A stretch of 59,599 bases of DNA from an uncultured Oscillospiraceae bacterium (GTDB lineage Bacteria; Bacillota; Clostridia; Oscillospirales; Oscillospiraceae): NCBI GenBank assembly GCA_947625285.1, contig CANQNS010000014.1, forward strand, positions 1 to 59,599. The letters run 5' to 3'. The translations under genes were made by a program, and so were the position numbers. Below are positions 41,973 through 51,001 of the stretch, one piece after another. A model generated the notes under the pieces. It saw only the letters and a program-made list of their open reading frames with translations. It ran no database searches and was not told where the DNA came from. Within the stretch, counting starts at the first letter, position 1, and the number at the start of each line of letters is the position of its first letter.

Positions 41973-42747
41973 AATCGATGTTCTCCAAAATCGCTTCCGT
42001 GTCGCCGCCGGTGAAACGCACCGTGTAATCCTCCCCCTCCCGGTCGATGGTAACGCTGCCCATGGAGCACATGGTCAGCAGGGACAGGAACGTGGCGACC
42101 ACCTCCGAACGGCTCTCCGCCATGGCGTACAGGGACCGCAGGGACGTATGCCGCCGCTTGCGCAGCAGGCCGATGAGCTGGCGGCTCTTGTCTTGGACGC
42201 TGTAGACGATGGGCCGGGGCACGGGGACCACGGCGTCCTCCTCCTGCCGGGGCACCGCCTTGTCCATCATGCCCGCCAGGGCCGCCAAAAGCTCCCAGCT
42301 GTCGTGGTGGTAATCGTACTCCCCGTAGCGGTCCAGCGGCTCGCCGGGGGTAGAGAACAGCCCCGCGCCGGCCTCCAGGGCCGCGCCGATGGCGGGCAGG
42401 TTCTCCTTCACGGCGGCAAAGGCGTCCCGGCTTTTCAGCTGCTCCAGGCTCGTCATGAGCAGCTCCAGCTCCGAGACCTCCTCCGTGCCGGCCAGCAGGG
42501 TCCTTGTCTTGATGTACACCAGATGGGACGCCATCTGCACGAACTCGCTGGCTACCTCCAGATCCATCCGCTGCATCCGGGCCAGCCAGTCCAGATACTG
42601 GTCCAGGATCTGGGCGATCTTGATGTCCCGTATCTCTATTTTGTTTTTGGATAGGAGCATCAGTATGAGGGTCAGCGGACCTTCAAAGTCCTGCATCTCC
42701 TCCTTCGTCTTGATGACACCCTCCAGGTGAAAGGTAGGATTTTCCAT
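41965..42747 (-). CDS. scpA: Segregation and condensation protein A (kleisin)
   Basis: A 260-residue kleisin. The N-terminus has the family pattern FEGPLTLILMLLSKNKIEIRDI, with a central VYIKTRTLL and a C-terminal winged-helix segment VATFLSLLTM. It bridges SMC heads with ScpB. It starts 1 base after the M50 protease gene and overlaps scpB. There is a longer linker (about residues 90-180) than in many homologues, not unusual. Confidence 0.96.
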   Translation of the reverse strand: MENPTFHLEGVIKTKEEMQDFEGPLTLILMLLSKNKIEIRDIKIAQILDQYLDWLARMQRMDLEVASEFVQMASHLVYIKTRTLLAGTEEVSELELLMTSLEQLKSRDAFAAVKENLPAIGAALEAGAGLFSTPGEPLDRYGEYDYHHDSWELLAALAGMMDKAVPRQEEDAVVPVPRPIVYSVQDKSRQLIGLLRKRRHTSLRSLYAMAESRSEVVATFLSLLTMCSMGSVTIDREGEDYTVRFTGGDTEAILENIDYG

Positions 42748-42748
42748 A

Positions 42749-43453
42749 TCAGTGGTTTACCAACCCAAAACCAAAATCAGCCAGAAAACGCATCTTGTCA
42801 TAGACCCAGCCCGTCACGCTGCCCAGCACGCCGGAAAAGGCCCCGGACACCACCAGGACCATCAGCAGGATCATGCCGTATCTCTCATAGCGCATGAGCT
42901 TTTCATAGGCGCTGTCGCTCAAAAAGGCGCCCAGCACCTTGGACCCGTCCAGGGGCGAGATGGGCAGAAGGTTGAAGACCGCCAGCGAAAGCGATAAATA
43001 GGCCGTGGTCTGGACCATATCCATCACCGCGCCGTATGCCGGCAGGAACCGGCTGGTCGTCAACGCTATCCAATGGGCGGTAAACAGGCCGTAAAGGATC
43101 CCGTACAGGAACAGAAACACCGCCGCGATGATAAGGTTCGCCACCGGCCCGGCCAGGGCCGTGACCGCCATCCCCTGCCGGGGCTTTTTGAATTTGTGCA
43201 TATCCACCGGCACGGGCTTGGCCCAGCCGAAGTGGAACAGCACCATCATCACCATGCCCCAGGGGTCGATGCTCTTGATGGGGTTCAGGGTGAGCCGGCC
43301 GGCCCTTTTGGCCGTGTCGTCCCCCAGGGCGTAGGCCACCGCCCCGTGGCTCAGCTCATGGAGCGTGATGCAAAGCAGGGCCGGCAGCACGGAAAGCAGG
43401 ATATCCCCCAGCACCGACCAATCCAGATTGCGCCATATGTTCCCAAAGCCCAT
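42749..43453 (-). CDS. Site-2 protease family (M50) membrane metalloprotease, YwhC-like
   Basis: A 234-residue polytopic protein with the zinc motif HELSH in LCITLHELSHGAVAYALGDD, a second motif NLLPISPLDGSKVL with the metal-binding Asp, and about five or six membrane segments. Such rhomboid-independent intramembrane proteases neighbour scpAB in many clostridia; the substrate is unknown. It begins 5 bases after engB and ends 1 base before scpA. Confidence 0.92.
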   Translation of the reverse strand: MGFGNIWRNLDWSVLGDILLSVLPALLCITLHELSHGAVAYALGDDTAKRAGRLTLNPIKSIDPWGMVMMVLFHFGWAKPVPVDMHKFKKPRQGMAVTALAGPVANLIIAAVFLFLYGILYGLFTAHWIALTTSRFLPAYGAVMDMVQTTAYLSLSLAVFNLLPISPLDGSKVLGAFLSDSAYEKLMRYERYGMILLMVLVVSGAFSGVLGSVTGWVYDKMRFLADFGFGLVNH

Positions 43454-43458
43454 CTATG

Positions 43459-44040
43459 TCACACCCGGGCGGATATCGCCCCCAAAAGCTCGTCCCGGCC
43501 GGTGCGCTTCTCCGCCGAGAACGGCACCAGCAGCGTCTCCTCATCCAGCTCCAGCGTCCGGCGGATCAGGGCAAGGTTTGGCTCCATCTCCGACTTTTTC
43601 AGCTTGTCCCACTTGTTGGCCGCCACGATCCGATGGCAGCCGCAATCGGCAAACAGCGCGCTCATCTGTACGTCCAGGGCCGTAGGCGCGTGGCGGCCGT
43701 CCACGATCTGAACGCCCACACGGATGCGCTGGCTCTCGGTAAAAAAGTCCTCCATGAGAGCGCCCCACCGGTCCCGCTCCGCCTGGGACACCCTGGCATA
43801 GCCGTAGCCGGGCAGGTCTACGAACCATACGCTGTCCGCCACAAGGAAATAGTTTATGTTGGTGGTCTTGCCGGGGGCGGAGCCCACCCGGGCCAGGTTC
43901 TTCCGGCCCAGCAGACAGTTGATAACGGAGCTCTTGCCCACGTTGGACTTTCCCGCGAACACCACCAACGGCCGGTCATCCCGGATGAAGTCCGCCTTAT
44001 TCCCGGCGGACTTCACGAATCGGGCAGGCTCAAACCGCAT
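43459..44040 (-). CDS. engB: Ribosome biogenesis GTP-binding protein YsxC/EngB
   Basis: A 193-residue GTPase for 50S assembly. Motifs are VFAGKSNVGKSSVIN (G1), GKTTNINYF (G2), FVDLPGYGYA (G3) and ANKWDKL (G4). Firmicutes usually encode it next to lon, as here, with an 11-base overlap on the lon end. Length and motifs are standard. Confidence 0.97.
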   Translation of the reverse strand: MRFEPARFVKSAGNKADFIRDDRPLVVFAGKSNVGKSSVINCLLGRKNLARVGSAPGKTTNINYFLVADSVWFVDLPGYGYARVSQAERDRWGALMEDFFTESQRIRVGVQIVDGRHAPTALDVQMSALFADCGCHRIVAANKWDKLKKSEMEPNLALIRRTLELDEETLLVPFSAEKRTGRDELLGAISARV

Positions 44041-46393
44041 CGGTCGTCTCCTCCCGGCACAGAGCGGCGTCCAGCACCGTCTCCACCCGGCTGGCGGTGA
44101 TGAAGTTCAGCGCGGAGCGGACCGCGGGATCGATCTCCGCCAGGTCCGGCTCGTTCTCCGCGGGGATGATCACCGTATGGACCCCGGCCCGGAGGGCCGC
44201 CATGGTCTTTTCCCGAAGCCCGCCGATGGGCAGCACCCGGCCCAGCAGGGTTATCTCCCCCGTCATAGCCACGTCCTGCCGCACGGGAACGCCGGACAGC
44301 GCGGACACGAGGCCCGTGCAGATGGTGACGCCCGCCGAGGGCCCGTCCTTGGGCACGGCCCCCTCCGGGAAGTGGATGTGGATGTCCTTGTTTTTATAAA
44401 ACTCCGGCTCCACCCCAAGCTCTTTGGCGTGGGCCCGGATATAGGTCAGCGCGGCCCGGGCGGACTCCTTCATCACGTCCCCCAGGTTCCCGGTCAGCTC
44501 CAGCTTGCCGGAGCCGTCCATGACGCCCACCTCCGCGTCCAGTATCTCGCCGCCCACGCTGGTCCAGGCCAGGCCCCGCACAAGGCCCACCGCCACCGTG
44601 CCAACGCTGCGGGTGTCCCGGTACTTGGCCGGGCCCAGCATCTCCTCCAGGTCCCCGGCCCGCAGATACCGGCACTTGAACTGGCCGGCCACGATGCCCG
44701 CCGCCGTCTTGCGGCAGACCGCCGCCAGCTGCTGCTCCAGCCGGCGCACGCCGGATTCACGGGTGTAGCGGGCGATGATCTCCCGCATGGCCCCGTCGTT
44801 GATGCGAAGCTGGTTGCCGTTCAGGCCGTGCTTTTTCCGCTGCTTGGGCAGCAGGTGATCCCGGGCGATTGCCAGCTTCTCCTCGTCCGTATAGCTGGGG
44901 AACTCCACCACTTCCATCCGGTCCAGCAGGGCCGGCGGGATGGTGTCGGCGTTGTTGGCGGTGGTGATGAAGAAAACGTCCGAAAGGTCGAAGGGCAGCT
45001 CCAGGAAGTGGTCCCGGAACTGGCTGTTCTGCTCCGGGTCCAGGGCCTCCAGCAGCGCGGCGGAGGGGTCGCCCCGGTAATCGGAGCCCAGCTTGTCGAT
45101 CTCGTCCAGCACCATGACCGGGTTGCGGCTGCCCGCCTGCTGGATGCCGGCCATGATCCGGCCCGGCATGGCCCCCACATAGGTCTTGCGGTGGCCCCGG
45201 ATCTCCGCCTCGTCATGGACGCCGCCCAGGGAGATGCGGCACAGCTTCCGCCCCATGGCCCGGGCCACGGACAGGGCGATGCTGGTCTTGCCGGTGCCCG
45301 GAGGGCCCAGCAGGCACAGGATGGAGCCCTTCTGGTCCGGGGCCAGACGCCGCACGGACACATATTCCACCACCCGGTCCTTGATCTTCTCCAGGCCGAA
45401 ATGGTCCTCGTCCAACGCCCTGCGGACGGCGGCCGGGTCCAGATCGTCCTCTGTCTCGATCTGCCAGGGTATCTCCAGGCAGATGTCCAGGTAGCTTCGC
45501 AGCACGGCGGATTCCGCGCTGCCGAAAGGCTGCTTTGCCAGGCGGCCGATCTCCTTGCAGAGCTTGGCCTCTACCTCCTTGGGCAGATGGGCGTTGGCGA
45601 CGGCGGTGCGGTACTCGTCCGTATCGTCCCCGTAGCCGTCCTCCTCGCCCAGCTCCGCCTGGATGGTGCGAAGCTGCTCCCGCAGGAACATCTCCCGCTG
45701 GACCTGCTTCATGCGCTTGGCTGCCTCCTCATGGATGGACTGCTCCATGTCCAGGATGTCCAGCTCCCAGCGGAGCAGACGGTTCACCAGCGCCAGCCGG
45801 CGCAGGGGCCGCAGCTCCTCCAGCACCAGCTGCTTCTGCTCGTGGCGCATATAGATGCTCTGGGTGACAAGGTCCGCCACATACCCCGCGTCGGAGCTGT
45901 GGATGATGTCCCGCAGGATGTCCGCCAGGTCCAGCCCGGAGGTATCGGCGTACTTCTCCAGCAGGCCGTAGCACTGGCGTATCAGGGCCTCGGCCTTCAC
46001 CGCCGTGCGGGGGTTGGTCTCGTCCGCCATGGTCTCCACGCGGCAGGTCAGATAGGGCTTGACAGCCAGCAGCTTCACCAGGACCCCCCGGCTCACCCCC
46101 TCCACCATCACCTTCGCGCCCTCCTCGTCCGGCACGCGCAGGACCTGGAGGATGCGGCAGACCGTGCCCATCTTGAAAAGGCCGTCCGCGCTGGTGACAG
46201 ACTCGGCGGAGGCGTCCCGCTGGGCGATCAGATACACCGTCTGGTCCGCCTCCATGGCCGCGTCCACCGCCGCCATGGCCTCGGGCCTGTCCACGTCGAA
46301 GATGAGCCGCATGCCGGGGAACACGGAAATGCCCCGCAGCGGCACCAGGGGGAATATTTGAAGGCGGGATGCAGTTGTAGTCTCAGTATCCAT
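44030..46393 (-). CDS. lon: ATP-dependent protease Lon (LonA)
   Basis: A 787-residue AAA+ protease for damaged and regulatory proteins. The N-terminal substrate domain (to about 310, beginning near FPLVPLRGISVFPGM) precedes the AAA+ module with Walker A LLGPPGTGKTS and Walker B MVLDEIDKLG. The protease domain has the catalytic Ser in KDGPSAGVTICTGL and the Lys in LPIGGLREKTMAALRAG. Start ATG 46393 has GAGG 8 bases upstream; the upstream in-frame extension enters a hairpin. It follows clpX by 45 bases and has no CIRCE-type element visible. Confidence 0.96.
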   Translation of the reverse strand: MDTETTTASRLQIFPLVPLRGISVFPGMRLIFDVDRPEAMAAVDAAMEADQTVYLIAQRDASAESVTSADGLFKMGTVCRILQVLRVPDEEGAKVMVEGVSRGVLVKLLAVKPYLTCRVETMADETNPRTAVKAEALIRQCYGLLEKYADTSGLDLADILRDIIHSSDAGYVADLVTQSIYMRHEQKQLVLEELRPLRRLALVNRLLRWELDILDMEQSIHEEAAKRMKQVQREMFLREQLRTIQAELGEEDGYGDDTDEYRTAVANAHLPKEVEAKLCKEIGRLAKQPFGSAESAVLRSYLDICLEIPWQIETEDDLDPAAVRRALDEDHFGLEKIKDRVVEYVSVRRLAPDQKGSILCLLGPPGTGKTSIALSVARAMGRKLCRISLGGVHDEAEIRGHRKTYVGAMPGRIMAGIQQAGSRNPVMVLDEIDKLGSDYRGDPSAALLEALDPEQNSQFRDHFLELPFDLSDVFFITTANNADTIPPALLDRMEVVEFPSYTDEEKLAIARDHLLPKQRKKHGLNGNQLRINDGAMREIIARYTRESGVRRLEQQLAAVCRKTAAGIVAGQFKCRYLRAGDLEEMLGPAKYRDTRSVGTVAVGLVRGLAWTSVGGEILDAEVGVMDGSGKLELTGNLGDVMKESARAALTYIRAHAKELGVEPEFYKNKDIHIHFPEGAVPKDGPSAGVTICTGLVSALSGVPVRQDVAMTGEITLLGRVLPIGGLREKTMAALRAGVHTVIIPAENEPDLAEIDPAVRSALNFITASRVETVLDAALCREETTDAV

Positions 46394-46408
46394 TCCTATG
46401 ACCTCAAT

Positions 46409-46431
46409 GGGCCGCACGAGATGTGCGGCCC
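46409..46431 (-). other. Hairpin in the clpX-lon intergenic region
   Basis: GGGCCGCAC (46409-46417) and GTGCGGCCC (46423-46431) form a perfect 9-bp stem with a 5-base loop just before the lon ribosome site. No U-run follows on the minus strand, so an attenuator or RNA-processing/stability role is more likely than termination. Confidence 0.5.
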
Positions 46432-46438
46432 GGTGATC

Positions 46439-47725
46439 TTATGATGCGTCGCGGTCCACGCGCCGTTTTCTGTATATCACAGGCCGGGAGCCGTTCTGCA
46501 CGCTGTCGGCGGTGATGATGACCGTTTCGATGGTGCGGTCCGAGGGGACCTCGAACATGACCGCTGTCATGACCCGCTCCATGATGCTGCGCAGGCCCCG
46601 TGCGCCGATGTCCATCTCGATGGCCTCGTCCGCCACGGCCTCCAACGCCTTGGGGTCGAACTCCAGCTTCACGTCGTCATAGCCCAGCATGGCCTGATAC
46701 TGCTTCACCAGGGCGTTTTTCGGCTCCGTCAGGATGCGGATCAGGTCGTCCCGGTCCAGGCTGTCCAGGGTGGTGATCACCGGCAGGCGGCCGATGAGCT
46801 CCGGGATGATGCCGAATTTCAAAAGGTCGTGGGACTGCACATGGCTCAGTACCTCCCCTACGTCCTTCTCCTTCCGGCTGGTGACCTCCGCGCCAAAGCC
46901 CATGCTCTTGCGGTCCAGGCGGTTTTCGATGATCTTCTCCAGCCCGTCGAAGGCTCCGCCGCAGATGAACAGGATGTTGGAGGTGTCGATGTGGATGAAC
47001 TCCTGGTGGGGATGCTTGCGTCCCCCCTGGGGCGGCACGGCGGCAACGGTGCCCTCCAATATCTTCAAAAGGGCCTGCTGCACCCCCTCGCCGGACACGT
47101 CGCGGGTGATGGAGGTGTTCTCGCTCTTGCGGGAGATCTTGTCGATCTCGTCAATGTAGATGATGCCCTGCTGGGCCCGCTCCACATCGAAGTCCGCCGC
47201 CTGCAGCAGCCGCAGCAGGATGTTCTCCACGTCCTCCCCCACATAGCCGGCCTCGGTGAGCGTGGTGGCGTCCGCGATGGCGAAGGGCACGTTCAGCATC
47301 CGCGCCAGGGTCTGGGCGAACAGGGTCTTGCCGCTGCCGGTGGGCCCCACCAGCAGGATGTTGGACTTTTGCAGGTCCACGTCGCTCTGGCCCGCGTGGA
47401 GGATACGCTTATAGTGGTTGTACACCGCCACGGCCAGGGCGACCTTGGCCCGGTCCTGACCGATGACATACTCGTCCAGCGCGGCCTTGATCTGCCGGGG
47501 GGACGGTACGTCCTTGGGGTCCATGAGCTGCCGGGCGGCCTCCTCCCCCTCCCGGGTGAACTCCTGGAAATCATCGTCCAGATCGTCCCCCAGGATGCTC
47601 AGGCACAGCCGCACGCACTCGTCGCAGATATACGCGTCGTTGCCGGCGATGAGCCGCTGGACCTGGGCCTGGGTCTTGCCGCAGAAGCTGCACCGCAGCG
47701 CTCTTTTGTCGCCATCTCTGGCCAT
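46439..47725 (-). CDS. clpX: ATP-dependent Clp protease ATPase subunit ClpX
   Basis: A 428-residue unfoldase for ClpP. The N-terminal zinc-binding domain (CSFCGKTQ, then CDECVRLC) is followed by Walker [31 protein letters not shown] near the pore loop, Walker [12 protein letters not shown] and sensor motifs. The ClpP-docking IGF-type loop is [12 protein letters not shown] nearby. It starts 5 bases after clpP. The order tig-clpP-clpX-lon is classical. Confidence 0.97.
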   Translation of the reverse strand: MARDGDKRALRCSFCGKTQAQVQRLIAGNDAYICDECVRLCLSILGDDLDDDFQEFTREGEEAARQLMDPKDVPSPRQIKAALDEYVIGQDRAKVALAVAVYNHYKRILHAGQSDVDLQKSNILLVGPTGSGKTLFAQTLARMLNVPFAIADATTLTEAGYVGEDVENILLRLLQAADFDVERAQQGIIYIDEIDKISRKSENTSITRDVSGEGVQQALLKILEGTVAAVPPQGGRKHPHQEFIHIDTSNILFICGGAFDGLEKIIENRLDRKSMGFGAEVTSRKEKDVGEVLSHVQSHDLLKFGIIPELIGRLPVITTLDSLDRDDLIRILTEPKNALVKQYQAMLGYDDVKLEFDPKALEAVADEAIEMDIGARGLRSIMERVMTAVMFEVPSDRTIETVIITADSVQNGSRPVIYRKRRVDRDAS

Positions 47726-47730
47726 GGTCG

Positions 47731-48312
47731 TTACCTCTTCGTGATGATCTTATCTATCAGGCCGTAGGCCTGGGCCTCCTCGGCGGTCATGAAATTGTCC
47801 CGCTCACAGTCGGCCACGATCTGCTCATAGTCCTTGCCGGTGTTGTCGGCCAGGATGTGGTTCAGCCGTTCCTTGATGACCTGCATACGCTTGATGTGGA
47901 TAGTCATGTCCGTGACCTGGCCTTGGGTGCCGGCGGAGGGCTGATGGATCATGATCTCCGCGTTGGGCAGGGCGATGCGCTTGCCCTTCGCGCCGCTGCT
48001 GAGCAGAAACGCGCCCATGCTGGCGGCCAGGCCCACGCAGATGGTGGAGACATCGCATTTGATGTACTGCATGGTGTCATAGATCGCCATGCCCGCCGTG
48101 ACGCTGCCGCCGGGGCTGTTGATATAAAACTGGATGTCCTTATCCGGGTCCTGGCCCTCCAGATACAGCATCTGGGCCACGATCAGCGACGCGGTGGTGT
48201 CGTTCACTTCCTCCGACAGCATGATGATGCGGTCGTTCAAAAGCCGGGAGAAGATGTCATATGACCGCTCGCCCCGGGAGGTCTGTTCCACAACATACGG
48301 TACCAAACTCAT
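47731..48312 (-). CDS. clpP: ATP-dependent Clp protease proteolytic subunit ClpP
   Basis: A 193-residue serine protease forming a double-heptamer. Catalytic Ser is in [16 protein letters not shown], His in IMIHQPSAG and Asp in DRDNFM-like [11 protein letters not shown]. Start [10 protein letters not shown] (ATG 48312) has GGAG 8 bases upstream; three upstream in-frame codons are unlikely. It is 50 bases downstream of tig with nothing else recognised between. Confidence 0.97.
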   Translation of the reverse strand: MSLVPYVVEQTSRGERSYDIFSRLLNDRIIMLSEEVNDTTASLIVAQMLYLEGQDPDKDIQFYINSPGGSVTAGMAIYDTMQYIKCDVSTICVGLAASMGAFLLSSGAKGKRIALPNAEIMIHQPSAGTQGQVTDMTIHIKRMQVIKERLNHILADNTGKDYEQIVADCERDNFMTAEEAQAYGLIDKIITKR

Positions 48313-48362
48313 GCTCTGCACTCCTTTCCAAGCATTGAAAGCCTATCCAAAACGCGCCAGGC

Positions 48363-49949
48363 TTATTCCGCCTCGGGCTCGTCCTTCTTCTCGGCCTTTT
48401 CCGCCTTCTTGGCGGCGGGCTTCTTAGCCGCCGGCTTCTTGGCCGCGGGCTTTTTCTCCTCTGTAGGAGCCTCGTCCGCCTCCGCCTTCTTGGCGGTGGC
48501 CTTTTTGGCCTCCGCCTTCTTGGCGGTGGCCTTTTTGGCCGCCGGCTTCTTGGCGGCGGGCTTCTTCTCCTCCTCGGGGGCCTCGTCCGCCTCCGCCTTC
48601 TTGGCGGTGGTCTTTTTGGCCGCCGGCTTCTTGGCTGCGGACTTCTTGGCGGCGGGCTTCTCCTCCTCGGGGGCCGTGGGCACGCCGCTGTCAAAAATGA
48701 TCTGGGCGGCCTTGCGGGTCTTCACGTCACCGGTGATGATATCCCTGGAGAGGGCCTTTTCCACCTGCTCGGCGGTCATGCCGTACTGCTCCGCCAGCTT
48801 GGCGTATTCGGCCTCGATCTCTTCATCCGTGGCCTGGACGCCCTCCTCCTCAGCGATCTTGTCCAGCAGCAGGTCGGTCTTGACCCGGCGTTCCGCCGTG
48901 GGCCGGCACTGCTCCCGGAAGGTCTTGGCGTCCTGGCCCAGATATTTCAGGTACAGCTCCAGATTGAGGCCGTTCATCTGCAGGTTCTGGTCGTACTCCC
49001 GCATCATGTTGTCCATCTGGTCCTCCACCATGGCGTCGGGGATATCGGCGGTGATGTTGTCGCCGGCCTGCTCGATCAGGGCGGACTGGTACGCGCTGTC
49101 GGCCTCCGCCTCGGCGGCCTTCGTCAGACGGTCCCGGATGTCGGCCTTATACTCGGCCAGCGTGTCGAACTCGGACACGTCCTTGACGAACTCGTCGTCC
49201 AGGTCGGGCATCTGGTTCTCCTTGACCTCGTCGCACTTGACGTGGAACACGGCGGCCTTGCCGGCCAGGGACTTTTCGTGGTAATCCTCGGGGAAGGTCA
49301 CATGGATGTCCTTCTCCTCCCCGGCGGACATGCCCTCCACCTGATCCTCGAAGCCGGGGATGAAAGTGTTAGAGCCCAGGACCAGGTTCTGGCCCTCGGC
49401 CTTGCCGCCGTCGAAGGGCACGCCGTCCACGCTGCCCTCGTAGTCGATGACTACGGTGTCCTCCGTCTTGGCGGGACGCTCCACGGTGACGATGCGGCTG
49501 TTGCGCTTGCGGGCCTTCTCCACCTCCGCGTCCACCTGCTCGTCGGTCACGTCCACCTTGGCCCTGGGGGCCTTCAGGCCCTTATAGCCGCCCAGCTTGA
49601 CCTCCGGCCAAACGGCCGTCACGAAGGAGAGCGTCAGCTCCCTGTCGTCGGACACGTCCACCGCCTTGACGGCGGGGCTGCCCACCGTGCGCAGCTTCTC
49701 CTGCTCCACGGCGAACGCGAATGCCACGGGGGCCAGATCGTCCGCCGCGTCGTCATAGAACACGTCTCTGCCGTACATGCCCTCGATCACCATGCGGGGG
49801 GCCTTGCCCTTGCGGAAGCCCTGGACAAAGATCTTGCTCCTGTTTTTGAGGTAGGCCCCGTTCACGGCCTTCTCAAACTCCGCGGCGTCGCACAGCACGT
49901 CGAACGTGACCGTGCTCTTTTCCTTTTTTTCTACGTTCTTTACGATCAT
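48363..49949 (-). CDS. tig: Trigger factor with a long Lys/Ala-rich C-terminal tail
   Basis: The ribosome-bound folding chaperone. The ribosome-binding motif is GFRKGKAPRMVIEGMYG, the PPIase (FKBP-like) domain spans about residues 155-240 (VIDYEGSVDGVPFDGG; LVLGSNTFIPGFEDQVEGM) and a helical arm domain extends to about 430. Typical trigger factors end there. Here residues 432-528 add a lysine- and alanine-rich tail of PAAKK- and TAKKAE-type repeats, with about 30 Lys, ending in an acidic tip. Promoter TTGCAA-17-TAAAAT is upstream. Assignment is firm; the tail is the odd part. Confidence 0.96.
   Translation of the reverse strand: MIVKNVEKKEKSTVTFDVLCDAAEFEKAVNGAYLKNRSKIFVQGFRKGKAPRMVIEGMYGRDVFYDDAADDLAPVAFAFAVEQEKLRTVGSPAVKAVDVSDDRELTLSFVTAVWPEVKLGGYKGLKAPRAKVDVTDEQVDAEVEKARKRNSRIVTVERPAKTEDTVVIDYEGSVDGVPFDGGKAEGQNLVLGSNTFIPGFEDQVEGMSAGEEKDIHVTFPEDYHEKSLAGKAAVFHVKCDEVKENQMPDLDDEFVKDVSEFDTLAEYKADIRDRLTKAAEAEADSAYQSALIEQAGDNITADIPDAMVEDQMDNMMREYDQNLQMNGLNLELYLKYLGQDAKTFREQCRPTAERRVKTDLLLDKIAEEEGVQATDEEIEAEYAKLAEQYGMTAEQVEKALSRDIITGDVKTRKAAQIIFDSGVPTAPEEEKPAAKKSAAKKPAAKKTTAKKAEADEAPEEEKKPAAKKPAAKKATAKKAEAKKATAKKAEADEAPTEEKKPAAKKPAAKKPAAKKAEKAEKKDEPEAE
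48366..48656 (-). repeat. tig: Degenerate repeats encoding the trigger-factor AKK tail
   Basis: The last 97 codons of tig repeat five- to seven-residue units such as PAAKK, TAKKAE and ADEAP. Two longer blocks (AKKAEADEAPEEEKKPAAKK and AKKAEADEAPTEEKKPAAKK) are near copies, showing duplication. The DNA is GC-rich and slippage-prone, so copy number probably varies between strains. Confidence 0.8.
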
Positions 49950-50022
49950 GGGATGACTTCTCCTTCCAATATTACGGGGAAATGCGATTGATATGGTCTA
50001 TCTCAAAACGACACAGCGTTTT

Positions 50023-50051
50023 ATTTTACCAAATATTACAGGATCTTGCAA
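50023..50051 (-). promoter_or_regulatory. Promoter of the tig-clpP-clpX-lon operon
   Basis: Minus strand TTGCAA (50046-50051), 17 bases, TAAAAT (50023-50028). The -35 box lies inside the last codons of the metallophosphoesterase gene. Predicted start near 50016 gives a leader of about 65 bases before tig. No CIRCE or CtsR-like box was seen. Confidence 0.6.
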
Positions 50052-50725
50052 GGCCTAAAATCGAGCCCGTCCCCGGACACGCAGATATGCCGGGTATTGC
50101 CGGTCCAGCCGTTGAAGGCCAGCCGCAGGCTGTCCGCGTGCAGATGGCCGCTGCAGCATACCTTCACGCCGTACTTTTCCAGCAGGTCCAGTATCTCCCG
50201 GCAGGCATATCCGCCGTATTTGGGCGGATAATGGAGAAAGACGTATTTGTCCCGCTCCCCCGCCGCCCGCAGGGACGCCTCCAGCCGCAGTATCTCCCGG
50301 TCCATGAGCTTTTTGTCGTGTTCCGTGCTCCGAGACGGCTCGTAAAACCAGCCCTTGGTGCCGCAGATGGCGGCGTTCTCCCCATAGGGCCAGGCGTTGT
50401 TGTGGAGGACGCTGACGGTGGAAACGCCGTTTTTTTCAAAAAAGGCGTTCATCTTCGCCCCGGAGGTCCACCAGTAGTCGTGATTGCCCTTGAGGATGAT
50501 CTTTCTGCCCGGCAGAGCGTCGATGAACCGGAAGTCCTCCAGCGCGCCGTCCAGGTCCGACGCCCAGCTGCTGTCGCCGCACAGCACGCACACGTCCTCA
50601 TCCGTCAGCGCGGCAAAGCCGGCCCGCAGCTTTTCCACATGGTCCTTCCAGCGGGGGCCGAATACGTCCATGGGCTTATCGGTCCCCAGGGACAGATGCA
50701 GGTCGCCTATGGCAAAAAGTGACAT
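50036..50725 (-). CDS. Calcineurin-like metallophosphoesterase
   Basis: A 229-residue two-metal phosphoesterase. All metal motifs are present: GDLHLS near the start, CGDSSWA, LKGNHDYWW, FLHYPP and CSGHLHAD. It is cytosolic with no signal peptide. The family is broad (nucleases, phosphatases, phosphodiesterases) and its substrate cannot be inferred. It lies just upstream of tig, whose promoter overlaps its end, and is divergent from the DUF1540 gene. Confidence 0.85.
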   Translation of the reverse strand: MSLFAIGDLHLSLGTDKPMDVFGPRWKDHVEKLRAGFAALTDEDVCVLCGDSSWASDLDGALEDFRFIDALPGRKIILKGNHDYWWTSGAKMNAFFEKNGVSTVSVLHNNAWPYGENAAICGTKGWFYEPSRSTEHDKKLMDREILRLEASLRAAGERDKYVFLHYPPKYGGYACREILDLLEKYGVKVCCSGHLHADSLRLAFNGWTGNTRHICVSGDGLDFRPCKIL

Positions 50726-50773
50726 CGATAAACACCTTTCGGCAGACAGATACTATTTCGCGAGGTGATCGAG

Positions 50774-50968
50774 ATGGACGACAAGAAAAATTGCGGGGGC
50801 AGAGACTGCATCAGCGGCGTGTGCTGCACCGTGGCAAACTGCAAGCATCACACCCTCAGCGACCAGTGCACCGCCACGCACATCAACGTCAAGAGCGAAG
50901 AAGCCGTCACCAAGGCGGAGACCTTCTGCGGCACCTTCGCGCCTGTGGACACCTGGCAGTACGTGTGA
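50774..50968 (+). CDS. DUF1540 domain small Cys-rich protein
   Basis: A 64-residue protein with six cysteines. The family pattern is CISGVCCTVANCKHH, then C-x(5)-HINV and a final FCGTF. DUF1540 proteins are frequent in spore formers and may be spore-coat or metal-binding. Start ATG 50774 has GAGG 8 bases upstream; a GTG three codons earlier is an alternative. It is convergent with thrC, separated by a hairpin. Confidence 0.85.
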   Translation: MDDKKNCGGRDCISGVCCTVANCKHHTLSDQCTATHINVKSEEAVTKAETFCGTFAPVDTWQYV

Positions 50969-50975
50969 CCTCAAG

Positions 50976-50994
50976 GGGCGGCCGGCGGCCGCCC
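50976..50994. terminator. GC-rich hairpin between DUF1540 and thrC
   Basis: GGGCGGCC (50976-50983) pairs with GGCCGCCC (50987-50994) around three bases, in the 33-base gap between convergent genes. U-runs are absent, so it is a weak or rho-assisted terminator. Confidence 0.5.
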
Positions 50995-51001
50995 TTACAT
51001 A

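Noticed and set aside
43856-46444. Plus-strand 862-codon open frame opposite lon
   Set aside because: Antisense of a canonical Lon gene; no motif and His/Gln/Gly-rich composition.
48366-48656. AKK repeat block read as a tandem-repeat array or CRISPR
   Set aside because: Repeats are protein-level, in frame with tig and without uniform spacers.
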